Shown here piece after piece: positions 1 to 7,753 of a stretch of DNA of 19,493 nucleotides. The stretch lies in contig CAZUPK010000099.1 of the NCBI GenBank assembly GCA_964622255.1, positions 1 through 19,493 on the forward strand, written 5' to 3'. Positions within the stretch are counted from its first letter, which is position 1. Every line of letters starts with the position of its first letter. The notes under the pieces were generated by a model. It had not been told where the DNA came from. It did not search any database and saw nothing but the letters and a program-made list of their open reading frames with translations. Origin of the DNA: SZUA-1377 sp964622255. Its GTDB lineage: Bacteria; Campylobacterota; Campylobacteria; Campylobacterales; QNZT01. The position numbers and the translations under genes were made by a program.

Positions 1-702
1 TATCCAGCAATAAAACAACATTTAGAAAATTATTATGATAATTTAGCAAATCGTCCAGAAGTAAAAAGTGGTCGTTATAATTGGTATGCATTAAGTAGAT
101 ATGGAAGTGATTATGTAGATGAATTTGAAAAAGAGAAGATAGTGTGGAACCCTGTGAGCGGGAGTTATTATTTTGTTTATATCGATAGTGAAATCTATTT
201 TAATAATTCTTTGTTTATGATAACGGGAGAAAATTTAAAGTATTTAAGTGCTGTATTAAATTCTACTATGTTGAAATTTATGATGAAATTATATACTAAT
301 TTAGTTAGTGAAGGGATTTATGCTTATGGTTCAAAAGAGAAAATCGAACAACTCCCTATCCCACAAATCCCAAAAGAGAAACAGAAACCTTTTGAAATTT
401 TAGTAGATTATATAATTTTTCTAAAACAAAACAAAGATAAAACAATGTCAAACTATTTCGAACAAATTATTGACGGTATGGTGTTTGAACTCTATTTTGA
501 AGAGTTACTTAAAAAAGAGAATATAGAAATTATAAAATATCTAAACGATTTAATAAATATCTCAAATACTTCCGATAAAAAGAAAGTTAAAATTATAAAA
601 GAGACTTTTGATAAACTAAACAACCCAAAACACCCTCTAAAAAACAACCTTTTAAATTTAGATAAAATCCCAGAGATTAAGCTAATCAAGGAAAGCAAAT
701 GA
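1..702 (+). CDS. Type IIG-like restriction-modification enzyme, C-terminal part (5' end outside window)
   Basis: The reading frame is open from base 1 with no stop, so this is the last 233 residues of a larger protein. The GTG at 142 is internal, not a start. The visible part resembles the TaqI-type C-terminal specificity domain of Eco57I/type IIG enzymes. It has the usual order: a YALSRYGS stretch, KIVWNP, then SEIYFNNSLFMITG, then NLKYLSAVLNST, and finally IEQLPIPQI, which in this family ends the target-recognition domain. By family knowledge this half reads the DNA target, while the methyltransferase and nuclease parts lie upstream. Its stop (TGA at 700-702) overlaps the ATG of a 21-codon frame, and a complete AddA-like helicase gene follows on the same strand. 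The domain call is fairly safe. Whether the full protein also cuts DNA, or only methylates it, cannot be seen here. Confidence 0.8.
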   Translation, partial: YPAIKQHLENYYDNLANRPEVKSGRYNWYALSRYGSDYVDEFEKEKIVWNPVSGSYYFVYIDSEIYFNNSLFMITGENLKYLSAVLNSTMLKFMMKLYTNLVSEGIYAYGSKEKIEQLPIPQIPKEKQKPFEILVDYIIFLKQNKDKTMSNYFEQIIDGMVFELYFEELLKKENIEIIKYLNDLINISNTSDKKKVKIIKETFDKLNNPKHPLKNNLLNLDKIPEIKLIKESK

Positions 703-812
703 AAATAAAAAATATAAATAAAAATATTTTTAGTAATGATGAAAGTTCTATCGAAAAAATATAAAAAAAGTTCCAAAAGGATATTATTTATGTTTAAAAG
801 TGACAAAAAACT
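699..812 (+). pseudogene. Possible remnant of a short or broken gene between the R-M gene and addA
   Basis: An ATG at 699 overlaps the stop of the R-M gene (ATGA) and opens a 21-residue frame (699-764) starting MKIKNINKNIF, a start common in small ATPase and R-M accessory genes. It stops in an A-rich run. A protein-like reading (VPKGYYLCLKVTKNYAKT) continues in another frame from 770 and runs into the start of addA. One indel in the A-run near 764-769 would join the two. This may be the decayed start of a gene lost when the R-M unit arrived, or chance in AT-rich DNA. No homologue is recognised. Confidence 0.25.
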
Positions 813-3533
813 ATGCTAAAACAAAAACTAGCCTTAGAAGCGAGTGCAGGTAGTGGTAAAACTTTTGCACTTAGTATAAGATATGTCTCTTTACTTTTTT
901 TAGGAGCAAAACCTGAAGCGATACTAACTCTTACCTTTACAAATAAGGCATCAACTGAAATGAGTGAGAGGATAAGTTCACTTTTGAAAAATCTCTCTCA
1001 AAAAGAGATAGAGCTTAGTGAAATATCAAGACTTACAAATCTTTCAAAAGAAGAGCTTTTAAAAAGGCAACCTAAAGTTTATAAGAGATTTTTATCGGCA
1101 AATATAAATATCTCGACGATAGATAAGTTTAATACAACTATTTTAAGAAGTTTTTCTTTGTATCTCCTTTTGATGCCGGATTTTCAAGTTGGTGAGGGAG
1201 TTGATGAGTATGAAGAGTTAAAGAGCTTTATAAAAGAGATAAAAAAAGAGGGATTTTATCAAACTCTTATAGATTTTAGTGTTGAGGAGCAAAGAAAAGT
1301 TCAAAATATATTTGGTTATTTAAGAGTTTTATCTCAAAAGAAAAATGAACTTGAAAATCTAAAAGTGAAAAGTTATAACTTTGAAGAGTCAAAAAAGGAG
1401 GCTTTTAAAACTTATCAACTCATCAAGGAGCTTTTTTACTCCTGCCAAACACTTTCAAACAGAGCAAAAAAGAGTTTAGAAGCTAAAGATGTGGATGAGC
1501 TTTTTGGTAAAAGTTGGCTTAGTCGTGATAGTTTTGAATATTGGGACTTTAAAAAGTGTTATACTCCAAGAGCTGATGAACTTTTGTATGAGTTAAAAAA
1601 GCAACTAAAAGAGTATGTTAGAGCAAAGGAAAGCTTTTTAAAAAGAAAGTATTTTGAGATTTTTAACATATATCAAAATGTCAGGAAAACTTTAGCTTTA
1701 AAAACCAACTCTTTGGAGTTTGATGATGTAACAAACTTTGTTTATGAGCTTTTAAGAGGTAGAAAAGTTGATAATAAATTTTTATACTTTAGGCTTGATA
1801 GCAAGATAGAGCATATTTTGATAGATGAGTTTCAAGATACGAGTATCACACAGTTTAAGATTTTAGAGCCTTTGATAGAGGAGATAAACTCGGGAGTTAG
1901 AGAAAAAGAGTTTAAAAGTTTTTTCTATGTTGGGGATACTAAACAGTCAATTTATCGTTTTCGTGGTGGAGTTAAGGAGCTTTTTTACTATGTTAAAGAG
2001 CTTTTTGATGTAAAGTTAGAGAGGTTAAATACAAACTATAGAAGCACAAAAAGAGTAGTTGAGTTTGTAAATAGTGTTTTTGACGGTAGGATAAAGGGGT
2101 ATGTTTATCAAGAGTCAAACTCTAAAGAGGATAGAGGTTATATAAAAGTTGTCGAGGGTGAAGAGCTTTTGGATTTGATAGTAAATGAGGTTGGAGAGCT
2201 TTTAGAAAGGGGTGTAAGTGAAGATGATATAGCCATACTTACCTATGCAAATGGTGATGCTTTTTTGATAGAAGAGGCACTTTTAGAGAGTTTTCCCTCA
2301 CTAAATATCACAACAACTACAACGATAAAACTTATAAATACTCAAACAGTTCGAGCAGTGATAGAGTTTATAAAGTATCTTTACTTTAAGGAGAAAATAT
2401 ACCTTTGTAACTTTTTAGCAAATGTTGGTAGGGATTTGGATGAAGAGGTAGATATAAGTGGCTTTGATATAAATAAAAGCTTAGACGAGTTAGTTAGAGA
2501 TATAGTTAAGTATTTTGATATTTACTACTATGATGAAAATATTTTAAAATTTATAGAGATAGTAGCAAACTTTAAAGATATAGAGGAATTTGTTTTTAAC
2601 TGTGAAAATATAGAAGAAGCATCACCGCTTAAAAAGCAGGTGGGAGTTAAGATACTAACTATCCATAAGTCTAAAGGTTTAGAATTTAAACATGTGATAG
2701 TGTGCGATAGGTTCAAGCAAAAACCGCCAAATAGAGACCACTTTATATTTGACTATGATGGTGTTAAGTTAAAAGAGCTTTATATTAGGCAAAAGGCTAG
2801 GGAGGTAGTTGATAGTGAGTATAAAGAGGCTTTGGATAGGCAAAAGATATTTGAAGCCGAAGATGAGTTAAATACTCTATATGTAGCCTTTACACGAGCA
2901 AAAAATTCTTTGATAGTCTGTAAAAAAGATAAAAAAAGCTCTTTTGATATCTTAAAACTATCTTCTTTGGAGGTTGGCGAAATTATCCCTAGCGAAAATA
3001 AGAAAAATAGAGTTGAAAGTGAAAAGTTTGAGTATAAAAGTATAAAAGTAGGTTTTCAAAATAAAAAACCCCAAGAAATTGGGGAGGAAAAAGATATAAG
3101 TGCTACAAACTTTGGATTGGCTCTTCATTATATGTTGGAAAATATAAATAGTTTTAAAACTGATGAGATAGAAAGAGCCTTTTGGGTGATGAAAAATAGA
3201 TATGGCTTAAAACTTGAAGATAAAGAGTATGAGAGGATAAAAAGAAGAGTTGAAAATCTTTTAAATCATAAAAACTTTCTATCCTTAGTAGATGGAAAAG
3301 TTTATAAAGAGGTGCCACTTAGTTTTGGTGGAGAGGTAAAACAGGTGGATTTACTTATAGAAAAAGATGATAGATATATCGTTGTAGATTATAAAAGTAG
3401 TGAAAATGTTATGATAAAACATATAAAACAGGTTGCTTACTATAAGAGAGCTTTAAAAGAGATATTTTCAAAAAATGTTGATGGGTATCTATGCTATGTA
3501 AGAGATGATGAGGTAGAAATAGTAAAAATATAA
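813..3533 (+). CDS. addA: AddA/RecB-like UvrD-family helicase with C-terminal PD-(D/E)XK nuclease
   Basis: A superfamily 1 helicase-nuclease that would process double-strand DNA ends for recombination repair and degrade foreign linear DNA. Motifs appear in the expected order over 906 residues: Walker A ASAGSGKT (10-17), TFTNKAST near 41, Walker B DEFQDT (338-343), GDTKQSIYRFRGG (374-386), LNTNYRS near 410, HKSKGLEF (618-625) and VAFTRAK (691-697). The C-terminal nuclease has VDLLI, then VVDYKS (D859, K861), then QVAYY (Q873). The length is shorter than in E. coli RecB and suits the compact AddA-like proteins of Campylobacterota. The ATG at 813 is the only start, because an in-frame TGA lies at 801-803; it has only a weak ribosome binding site. 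AddB normally sits beside addA. Here the upstream neighbour is an R-M gene, so AddB must lie elsewhere or further upstream. The helicase-nuclease assignment is firm; the choice between AddA and RecB as a name is by lineage. Confidence 0.92.
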   Translation: MLKQKLALEASAGSGKTFALSIRYVSLLFLGAKPEAILTLTFTNKASTEMSERISSLLKNLSQKEIELSEISRLTNLSKEELLKRQPKVYKRFLSANINISTIDKFNTTILRSFSLYLLLMPDFQVGEGVDEYEELKSFIKEIKKEGFYQTLIDFSVEEQRKVQNIFGYLRVLSQKKNELENLKVKSYNFEESKKEAFKTYQLIKELFYSCQTLSNRAKKSLEAKDVDELFGKSWLSRDSFEYWDFKKCYTPRADELLYELKKQLKEYVRAKESFLKRKYFEIFNIYQNVRKTLALKTNSLEFDDVTNFVYELLRGRKVDNKFLYFRLDSKIEHILIDEFQDTSITQFKILEPLIEEINSGVREKEFKSFFYVGDTKQSIYRFRGGVKELFYYVKELFDVKLERLNTNYRSTKRVVEFVNSVFDGRIKGYVYQESNSKEDRGYIKVVEGEELLDLIVNEVGELLERGVSEDDIAILTYANGDAFLIEEALLESFPSLNITTTTTIKLINTQTVRAVIEFIKYLYFKEKIYLCNFLANVGRDLDEEVDISGFDINKSLDELVRDIVKYFDIYYYDENILKFIEIVANFKDIEEFVFNCENIEEASPLKKQVGVKILTIHKSKGLEFKHVIVCDRFKQKPPNRDHFIFDYDGVKLKELYIRQKAREVVDSEYKEALDRQKIFEAEDELNTLYVAFTRAKNSLIVCKKDKKSSFDILKLSSLEVGEIIPSENKKNRVESEKFEYKSIKVGFQNKKPQEIGEEKDISATNFGLALHYMLENINSFKTDEIERAFWVMKNRYGLKLEDKEYERIKRRVENLLNHKNFLSLVDGKVYKEVPLSFGGEVKQVDLLIEKDDRYIVVDYKSSENVMIKHIKQVAYYKRALKEIFSKNVDGYLCYVRDDEVEIVKI

Positions 3534-3546
3534 AAATAAATTTTAA

Positions 3547-3562
3547 ATTAGCTACGGCTAGT
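3547..3562 (+). other. Small hairpin with a UACG tetraloop after addA
   Basis: Bases 3547-3552 (ATTAGC) pair with 3557-3562 (GCTAGT), including one G-U pair, around the loop TACG closed by C-G. That is the UNCG class of very stable RNA tetraloop. It lies 14 bases past the addA stop in an otherwise AT-rich gap. No T-run follows on the plus strand, so it is not a standard intrinsic terminator. It may stabilise or mark the 3' end of the addA transcript. The stem is short and chance is possible. Confidence 0.35.
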
Positions 3563-3671
3563 CCTGCAAATTTCTCTTACAAAATCTTATGCCTTCTTTG
3601 TTTTTATGGACTGTTTAGGTTTTTAGAGGTTCCATATATTTAGTTTAAAACTAACTTAAGCTAATTAATTA

Positions 3672-3677
3672 TATAAT
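3672..3677 (+). promoter_or_regulatory. Likely -10 element of the caspase operon promoter
   Basis: A perfect TATAAT lies 44 bases before the caspase start codon in AT-rich DNA. No good -35 box is seen, which is usual for the main sigma factor in Campylobacterota. Transcription would start near 3684. The 187-base gap after addA and the strong ribosome binding site downstream support an independent promoter for the four-gene unit. Confidence 0.5.
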
Positions 3678-3692
3678 TTCATTAAGAATAGT

Positions 3693-3705
3693 TCAAGTTA
3701 CTTGA
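3693..3705 (+). promoter_or_regulatory. Inverted repeat in the leader of the caspase operon
   Basis: TCAAG (3693-3697) and CTTGA (3701-3705) form a perfect 5-base inverted repeat around TTA. It falls between the predicted transcription start (about 3684) and the ribosome binding site (AAGGAG, 3709-3714). It could be a half-site pair for a repressor or a small RNA stem close to the ribosome binding site. It is short, so chance cannot be excluded. Confidence 0.25.
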
Positions 3706-3720
3706 CTTAAGGAGATTTTT

Positions 3721-4578
3721 ATGGCAAAGGGAATTTCTATACATATAGGTTTAAATAGTGTTGATGTAAATCACTACGGAGCAGTTCCACCTTTGGATAC
3801 TTGTGAAAGAGATGCTAAGGATATGCATAAGATTGCAGTTATGAGTGGATATAGCTCTTCTTCACTTTTTTTAACAAGTGGTGCCACACGAGAGGCTGTG
3901 AAAAATGCTATTATCTCTGCTTCAAATGAATTGCATACCGGTGATATGTTACTTTTGACTTACTCCGGACACGGAGGAGTTGTTTATGATACAAACTATG
4001 ATGAGTTAGACGGAGTAGATGAAACTTGGTGTTTATATAATGGACAACTTTTAGATGATGAGTTGAGAGAACTTTGGAGTTATTTTGATGAAGGAGTTCA
4101 TATATTGGTTATCTCTGATAGTTGTCATAGTGGAACAGTGATAAAAGCACCATTGGACCAAGAGCAGAGTAAACTTTTTAAACAAAAACTTTTACCACCT
4201 AGTGTTGCAAAAGATGTTTATGTAAAAAATAAAGATTTTTATGATGAGATAGAAAGTAGCACACAGATTGTAGATGATAGTCAAATAAAAGCTACAGTAA
4301 AGCTTTTTGCGGCTTGTCAAGATTCACAAGTTTCATATACTCTTACTTTTGCAACAAATAGTGTTTTTACTGAAAAGATAAAGGAAGTTTGGGATGAAGG
4401 AAGATTTATTGGAAATTATAAAGATTTTTTTGAAAAGGTCAAAGAGAAAGTAGTTGCTTTGGATTTTTTACCAAGTGAGCAAACTCCAAACTATATGACT
4501 GTGGGTGTGGAAGATTTATACTTTGATGAGCAAAAACCTTTTGTTATGATGGAAGAGGAGGAGTGTTATGATTACTAA
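3721..4578 (+). CDS. Caspase-like cysteine protease (peptidase C14, metacaspase type)
   Basis: A 285-residue protease of the caspase/metacaspase fold (clan CD), first gene of a four-gene unit. The N-terminal half shows the p20 core: the early strand GISIHIGLNSV, CERDAKDMHKIA near 28-39, the catalytic histidine H84 in YSGHGG and the catalytic cysteine C135 in SDSCHSGT. The DSCHSG form is typical of bacterial and plant metacaspases, which by family knowledge cut after arginine or lysine rather than aspartate. The acidic stretch at 94-101 could bind calcium or substrate, but this is a guess. The C-terminal part (about 150-285) adds KLFAACQDSQVSYT and no recognised second domain. There is no signal peptide or membrane segment, so it is probably cytosolic. 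The start at 3721 is set by AAGGAG six bases upstream. The 3' end overlaps the amidase gene by 11 bases, so translation is likely coupled. Substrates are unknown; the partner proteins are possible ones. Confidence 0.88.
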   Translation: MAKGISIHIGLNSVDVNHYGAVPPLDTCERDAKDMHKIAVMSGYSSSSLFLTSGATREAVKNAIISASNELHTGDMLLLTYSGHGGVVYDTNYDELDGVDETWCLYNGQLLDDELRELWSYFDEGVHILVISDSCHSGTVIKAPLDQEQSKLFKQKLLPPSVAKDVYVKNKDFYDEIESSTQIVDDSQIKATVKLFAACQDSQVSYTLTFATNSVFTEKIKEVWDEGRFIGNYKDFFEKVKEKVVALDFLPSEQTPNYMTVGVEDLYFDEQKPFVMMEEEECYDY

Positions 4579-5632
4579 ATGTGCTTTAGTTGTAGGACAT
4601 AGACTTAGTGCCAAAGGTGCAACAAATAAAAAACTTTTTTCACAGGAGAGTTCTTTGACCTTTGAGGATTTTGGCAACTTTAACATATATCTTCAAAATA
4701 GAATAGAAAATGAAAACTATACGGTAACTGAGTATGATTTCAATGATATTTTGGCGAGGTTGATTTCACAATATGTAACAGATACTCAAGTAACAATAAT
4801 TTATCGTGATGATAATGAATCTGGTTATGCAAATCTACCTAAAAAAATCAATGAGATAAATCCTGACTTTGTAGTAAGTTTGCACGAAAATGCATTTAAT
4901 ACAAAGACAAGTGGCACTGAGATGCTTTATTATTATAGTTCATCTCGTGGTAAAAAAATTGCAAAAATTTTCCAACAAGAGGTAGAAAAGTTTTTTAACT
5001 TTAACAATAGAGGTATAAAAGGTATAACTCACAGAGAAAGAGGAGGTTATCTTTTACATAAAACACATGCACCTGCTATTATTTGTGAGCCGTTTTTTAT
5101 TGATAACAATTATGACTTAGCAAAGGCCTTATATAATTATGATGATTTTGCAAAACTTTATGCAAAAGCTATAGATAGAGTTACTGAGGAGGTATTTAAC
5201 AATATAATAAAAACAGAGTTTAAAGCAAAAGAGTTACCATCAAATATCTTAGAGAGGATAGGTAGCATTCCAACTGCTATTTCAAAGGATGTTAGTAAAG
5301 ATGAAGAGATTGAAGATTTGATTAATAAACTGAAAAATAAGGATGATACAAAGCTTGTAGAGGATGTAGTTTTTTATGAGAGTGCTGAAAAGTTAGGGCT
5401 TATAGGTAAGAGGGCTGTTAAACCTCTTATAGAAATTTTAGATAGTAGTGATGAATATGAAGTTTCTCAAGCACTTTATGCCTTAAGGTTGGTAGCTCAA
5501 AATGAGAATGTTTTAAAGATTACAAAGGGAATTTATCCAAAAAGCGATGAGGCTATTGTTCCAAAAGATAGCATAGAGTATATGAAAAAAAAGTGGAAGG
5601 AGTGGTTTAAAAGGTTTCAAGGGGAATTTTAA
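4568..5632 (+). CDS. N-acetylmuramoyl-L-alanine amidase (Amidase_3) with HEAT-like C-terminal region
   Basis: A zinc amidase that would cut the bond between N-acetylmuramic acid and L-alanine in peptidoglycan. Residues 1-210 carry the Amidase_3 layout: H11 in VVGHR, a likely metal ligand E33, IIYRDD near 76, H106 in SLHENAF, and the catalytic glutamate E174 in ICEPFFIDN. All key residues appear intact. About 45 linker residues follow, then a HEAT-like helical region (about 255-325; SAEKLGLIGKRAVKPLIEIL begins at 272) and a basic, tryptophan-containing end. HEAT-type repeats usually bind proteins, so the tail may regulate or place the enzyme. No signal peptide is present, although the substrate lies outside the inner membrane, so it would need another route out, membrane damage, or a cytosolic substrate. 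GAGGAGGAG at 4555-4563 is a strong ribosome binding site for the ATG at 4568, inside the caspase gene. The amidase call is strong; the HEAT call is moderate. Confidence 0.85.
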   Translation: MITKCALVVGHRLSAKGATNKKLFSQESSLTFEDFGNFNIYLQNRIENENYTVTEYDFNDILARLISQYVTDTQVTIIYRDDNESGYANLPKKINEINPDFVVSLHENAFNTKTSGTEMLYYYSSSRGKKIAKIFQQEVEKFFNFNNRGIKGITHRERGGYLLHKTHAPAIICEPFFIDNNYDLAKALYNYDDFAKLYAKAIDRVTEEVFNNIIKTEFKAKELPSNILERIGSIPTAISKDVSKDEEIEDLINKLKNKDDTKLVEDVVFYESAEKLGLIGKRAVKPLIEILDSSDEYEVSQALYALRLVAQNENVLKITKGIYPKSDEAIVPKDSIEYMKKKWKEWFKRFQGEF

Positions 5633-5638
5633 AAAGGT

Positions 5639-7744
5639 ATGGGAAGAGTCGAGTATAAAAAAAGAATCTTTGATGTTAGAGCGGATAGACTTGACCTTAG
5701 AGATAGAATATACCAACCTCTATTGAAATCTCTTCCAAATTTTTATCCTTCTGTTTCACATCTTAAAAGAGTTTTATCTTTTTATAAAAAGTATGATTTG
5801 GTTCTTGACCAAAAAAAGTATGGTGCTTGCACAGGTTTTGCTTTAGCATCATTGATAAATTATCTGCTTTTGCAAAAAAAGATAGCAAGAGATTTTTCTA
5901 AGAAAAACAAAGATAGCGATTTTAAAAAGGTAAGTCCCAAAATGCTTTATAATTTGGCAAAAATTTATGATGAGTGGGATGGTGAGGATTATGAAGGTTC
6001 AAGTTGTAGAGGTGCTATGAAAGGGTGGCACCACCACGGAGTTTGTTATGAAGATAGTTGGAGATTTGAAGAAGAAAAACCAAAAAGTGGTTGGGAGAAA
6101 GAGGCTATAAAAAATACTTTGGGTTCTTACTATCGAGTAGATAAAAATTCTTTAAATGATATGCAATCAGCTCTTTATGAAGTTGGTGTTTTATATGTAT
6201 CTTCTTTTATTCACGATGGTTGGTGGAATCTTAGAGTAAAAAATAAAGATATAAATCACTTAGCAGTTATCCCCTATCAAGAGTTTGCAGTAGCAAAACA
6301 TGCTTTTTTGATTGTTGGATATACGAAAAAAGGATTTATCATACAAAATAGTTGGGGAAAAGAGTGGGGAAACTATGGTTTTGCGATGCTTTTATATAAA
6401 GATTGGTTAGAACATGGTTTGGATGTTTGGGTGGCTGTTATGGGAACTACTGTTGAAGTTGATAAAAGTTCACAAATGATTTCAACTTTATCACTTTCGG
6501 CTATAAGCAATGATAAAATAGAGGGTGCAAAGCCGATAAAAGAGGCTTTAAACTATAACTATAAAGATAAAAGGGTTTTTCCTGTAAGCGAAGAAAAAGC
6601 ATATAACCATACCTTGGTTTTAACCGCAAATGCGAGAGTAAAACACACTGTGATTTCGACATTTGATATAGACGAGTCGATAAAAGATATTATTTATATA
6701 AAGGTTAAAAAATGGTTAGAAAAAAAAGAGGAAAATTTTAAAGTAACTTTTGTAGCAATAGGTGGATTTGATAAAGAAAGTGATTTAATAGCAAGGATAA
6801 GAGTGTTGATACCATACTTTTTACAAAACAATATCTATCCACTCTTTTTGAGTTGGCAACAAGATTATTTTGGGATTTTGGCTAGGATTATTGATAAGTA
6901 TATCTTGGAACTTTTTAAGGATAATACTAACAATCAAAAAGTTTATAACAGTGAAGCACTTGATAGAGCTATAGAAAGCTTTACTCATAGTATAGAGACA
7001 AGGGGTATTTGGGTAGAAATAAAACAAAAGTCATATGAAGCTTCTATGGATAGAGTTGTAGGTTTTAAAGATAAGAAAATGGGTATTTTAAAGTTGATTT
7101 GTAAAAGTTTTGAAAGATTGCAAAGAGAGAATTTAAGATTTGAGTTACATGCTATAGCTTTTTCACTAAATAGTGAGCTACTTGCTACAAGTTGGCTTGG
7201 AGAGTTAAGTAAGAGTGGATTAAAACTCAAAACTATGCACCTTATAGCACCAACTATGTCAATTCAGAGTAGTTGCAAATATCTTTTAAAAGCTTTTAGA
7301 GACGGTGTTATAAAAAAAAGTGAGTTATATATCTATATGCTCAATAGAGAGCTTGAAAGAAGTGATGAGATAGGCAAATATAAAAAATCATTTTTATATC
7401 TTGTAAATCGTTCACTTGAAAAACTTCATAAAACCCCAATCTTAGGCTTAGAGGATAGTTGGATAAAAGAAAATGCATATAAAAAAGATGGTGTTTTTAA
7501 TACCCAACATATCTATTATGTAAAAAAGTGGATAAGAGAAGCTTTTGAAAAAGATGATAAATGTAAAATCTTTTTCTTTACAAGAGAGCATATGCAACTT
7601 GTTACAAACAAAGAGTATAAAACTGTAAAAATCACTCACACAAATCTTATAAAAAGTATCTTTTTGTTTGAGAAGATTTTAAAAGTTATTTTAACGGGAA
7701 ATGAAGATGGTAAGTTGTTAGCAAATGTTGAAAATCTAGTTTAG
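5639..7744 (+). CDS. Papain-like (C1) cysteine protease fused to an alpha/beta-hydrolase-like domain
   Basis: A 701-residue two-part protein. The first part (about 40-275) is a papain-fold protease: Q58 of the oxyanion hole and nucleophile C64 in DQKKYGACTGFALA, catalytic H221 in KHAFLIVGY, and N237 in QNSWGKEWG. The first residues include RADRLDLRDRIYQP, an arginine/aspartate-rich opening often seen in bacterial C1 proteins. After a linker (about 276-320) the second part looks like an alpha/beta hydrolase: strand-like KVTFVAIGGF, the elbow HAIAFSLNSELL with S509, then LKTMHLIAPT, and H667 in KITHTNL near the end. The elbow reads A-F-S-L-N instead of GxSxG, so the serine is kept but both glycines are lost; activity is uncertain. 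No signal peptide is present. The gene starts 6 bases after the amidase stop, with AAGGGGA upstream. The protease call is firm; the second half is inferred from motif order. Confidence 0.82.
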   Translation: MGRVEYKKRIFDVRADRLDLRDRIYQPLLKSLPNFYPSVSHLKRVLSFYKKYDLVLDQKKYGACTGFALASLINYLLLQKKIARDFSKKNKDSDFKKVSPKMLYNLAKIYDEWDGEDYEGSSCRGAMKGWHHHGVCYEDSWRFEEEKPKSGWEKEAIKNTLGSYYRVDKNSLNDMQSALYEVGVLYVSSFIHDGWWNLRVKNKDINHLAVIPYQEFAVAKHAFLIVGYTKKGFIIQNSWGKEWGNYGFAMLLYKDWLEHGLDVWVAVMGTTVEVDKSSQMISTLSLSAISNDKIEGAKPIKEALNYNYKDKRVFPVSEEKAYNHTLVLTANARVKHTVISTFDIDESIKDIIYIKVKKWLEKKEENFKVTFVAIGGFDKESDLIARIRVLIPYFLQNNIYPLFLSWQQDYFGILARIIDKYILELFKDNTNNQKVYNSEALDRAIESFTHSIETRGIWVEIKQKSYEASMDRVVGFKDKKMGILKLICKSFERLQRENLRFELHAIAFSLNSELLATSWLGELSKSGLKLKTMHLIAPTMSIQSSCKYLLKAFRDGVIKKSELYIYMLNRELERSDEIGKYKKSFLYLVNRSLEKLHKTPILGLEDSWIKENAYKKDGVFNTQHIYYVKKWIREAFEKDDKCKIFFFTREHMQLVTNKEYKTVKITHTNLIKSIFLFEKILKVILTGNEDGKLLANVENLV

Positions 7745-7753
7745 GAGTAAATA

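Noticed and set aside
142..702. GTG at 142 as start of a separate 186-residue gene
   Set aside because: The same frame is open back to base 1 with protein-like sequence that fits the TaqI-type specificity domain, so 142 is internal.
492..806. Minus-strand frame of 104 codons rich in Phe/Leu/Ile, resembling a membrane protein
   Set aside because: It is the complement of Lys/Asn-rich coding sequence, which always gives Phe/Leu/Ile-rich shadows; the plus-strand gene explains the region.
3534..3720. A tRNA or other structured RNA in the gap before the caspase gene
   Set aside because: Only one short hairpin was found; there is no cloverleaf and no conserved tRNA arm sequences.
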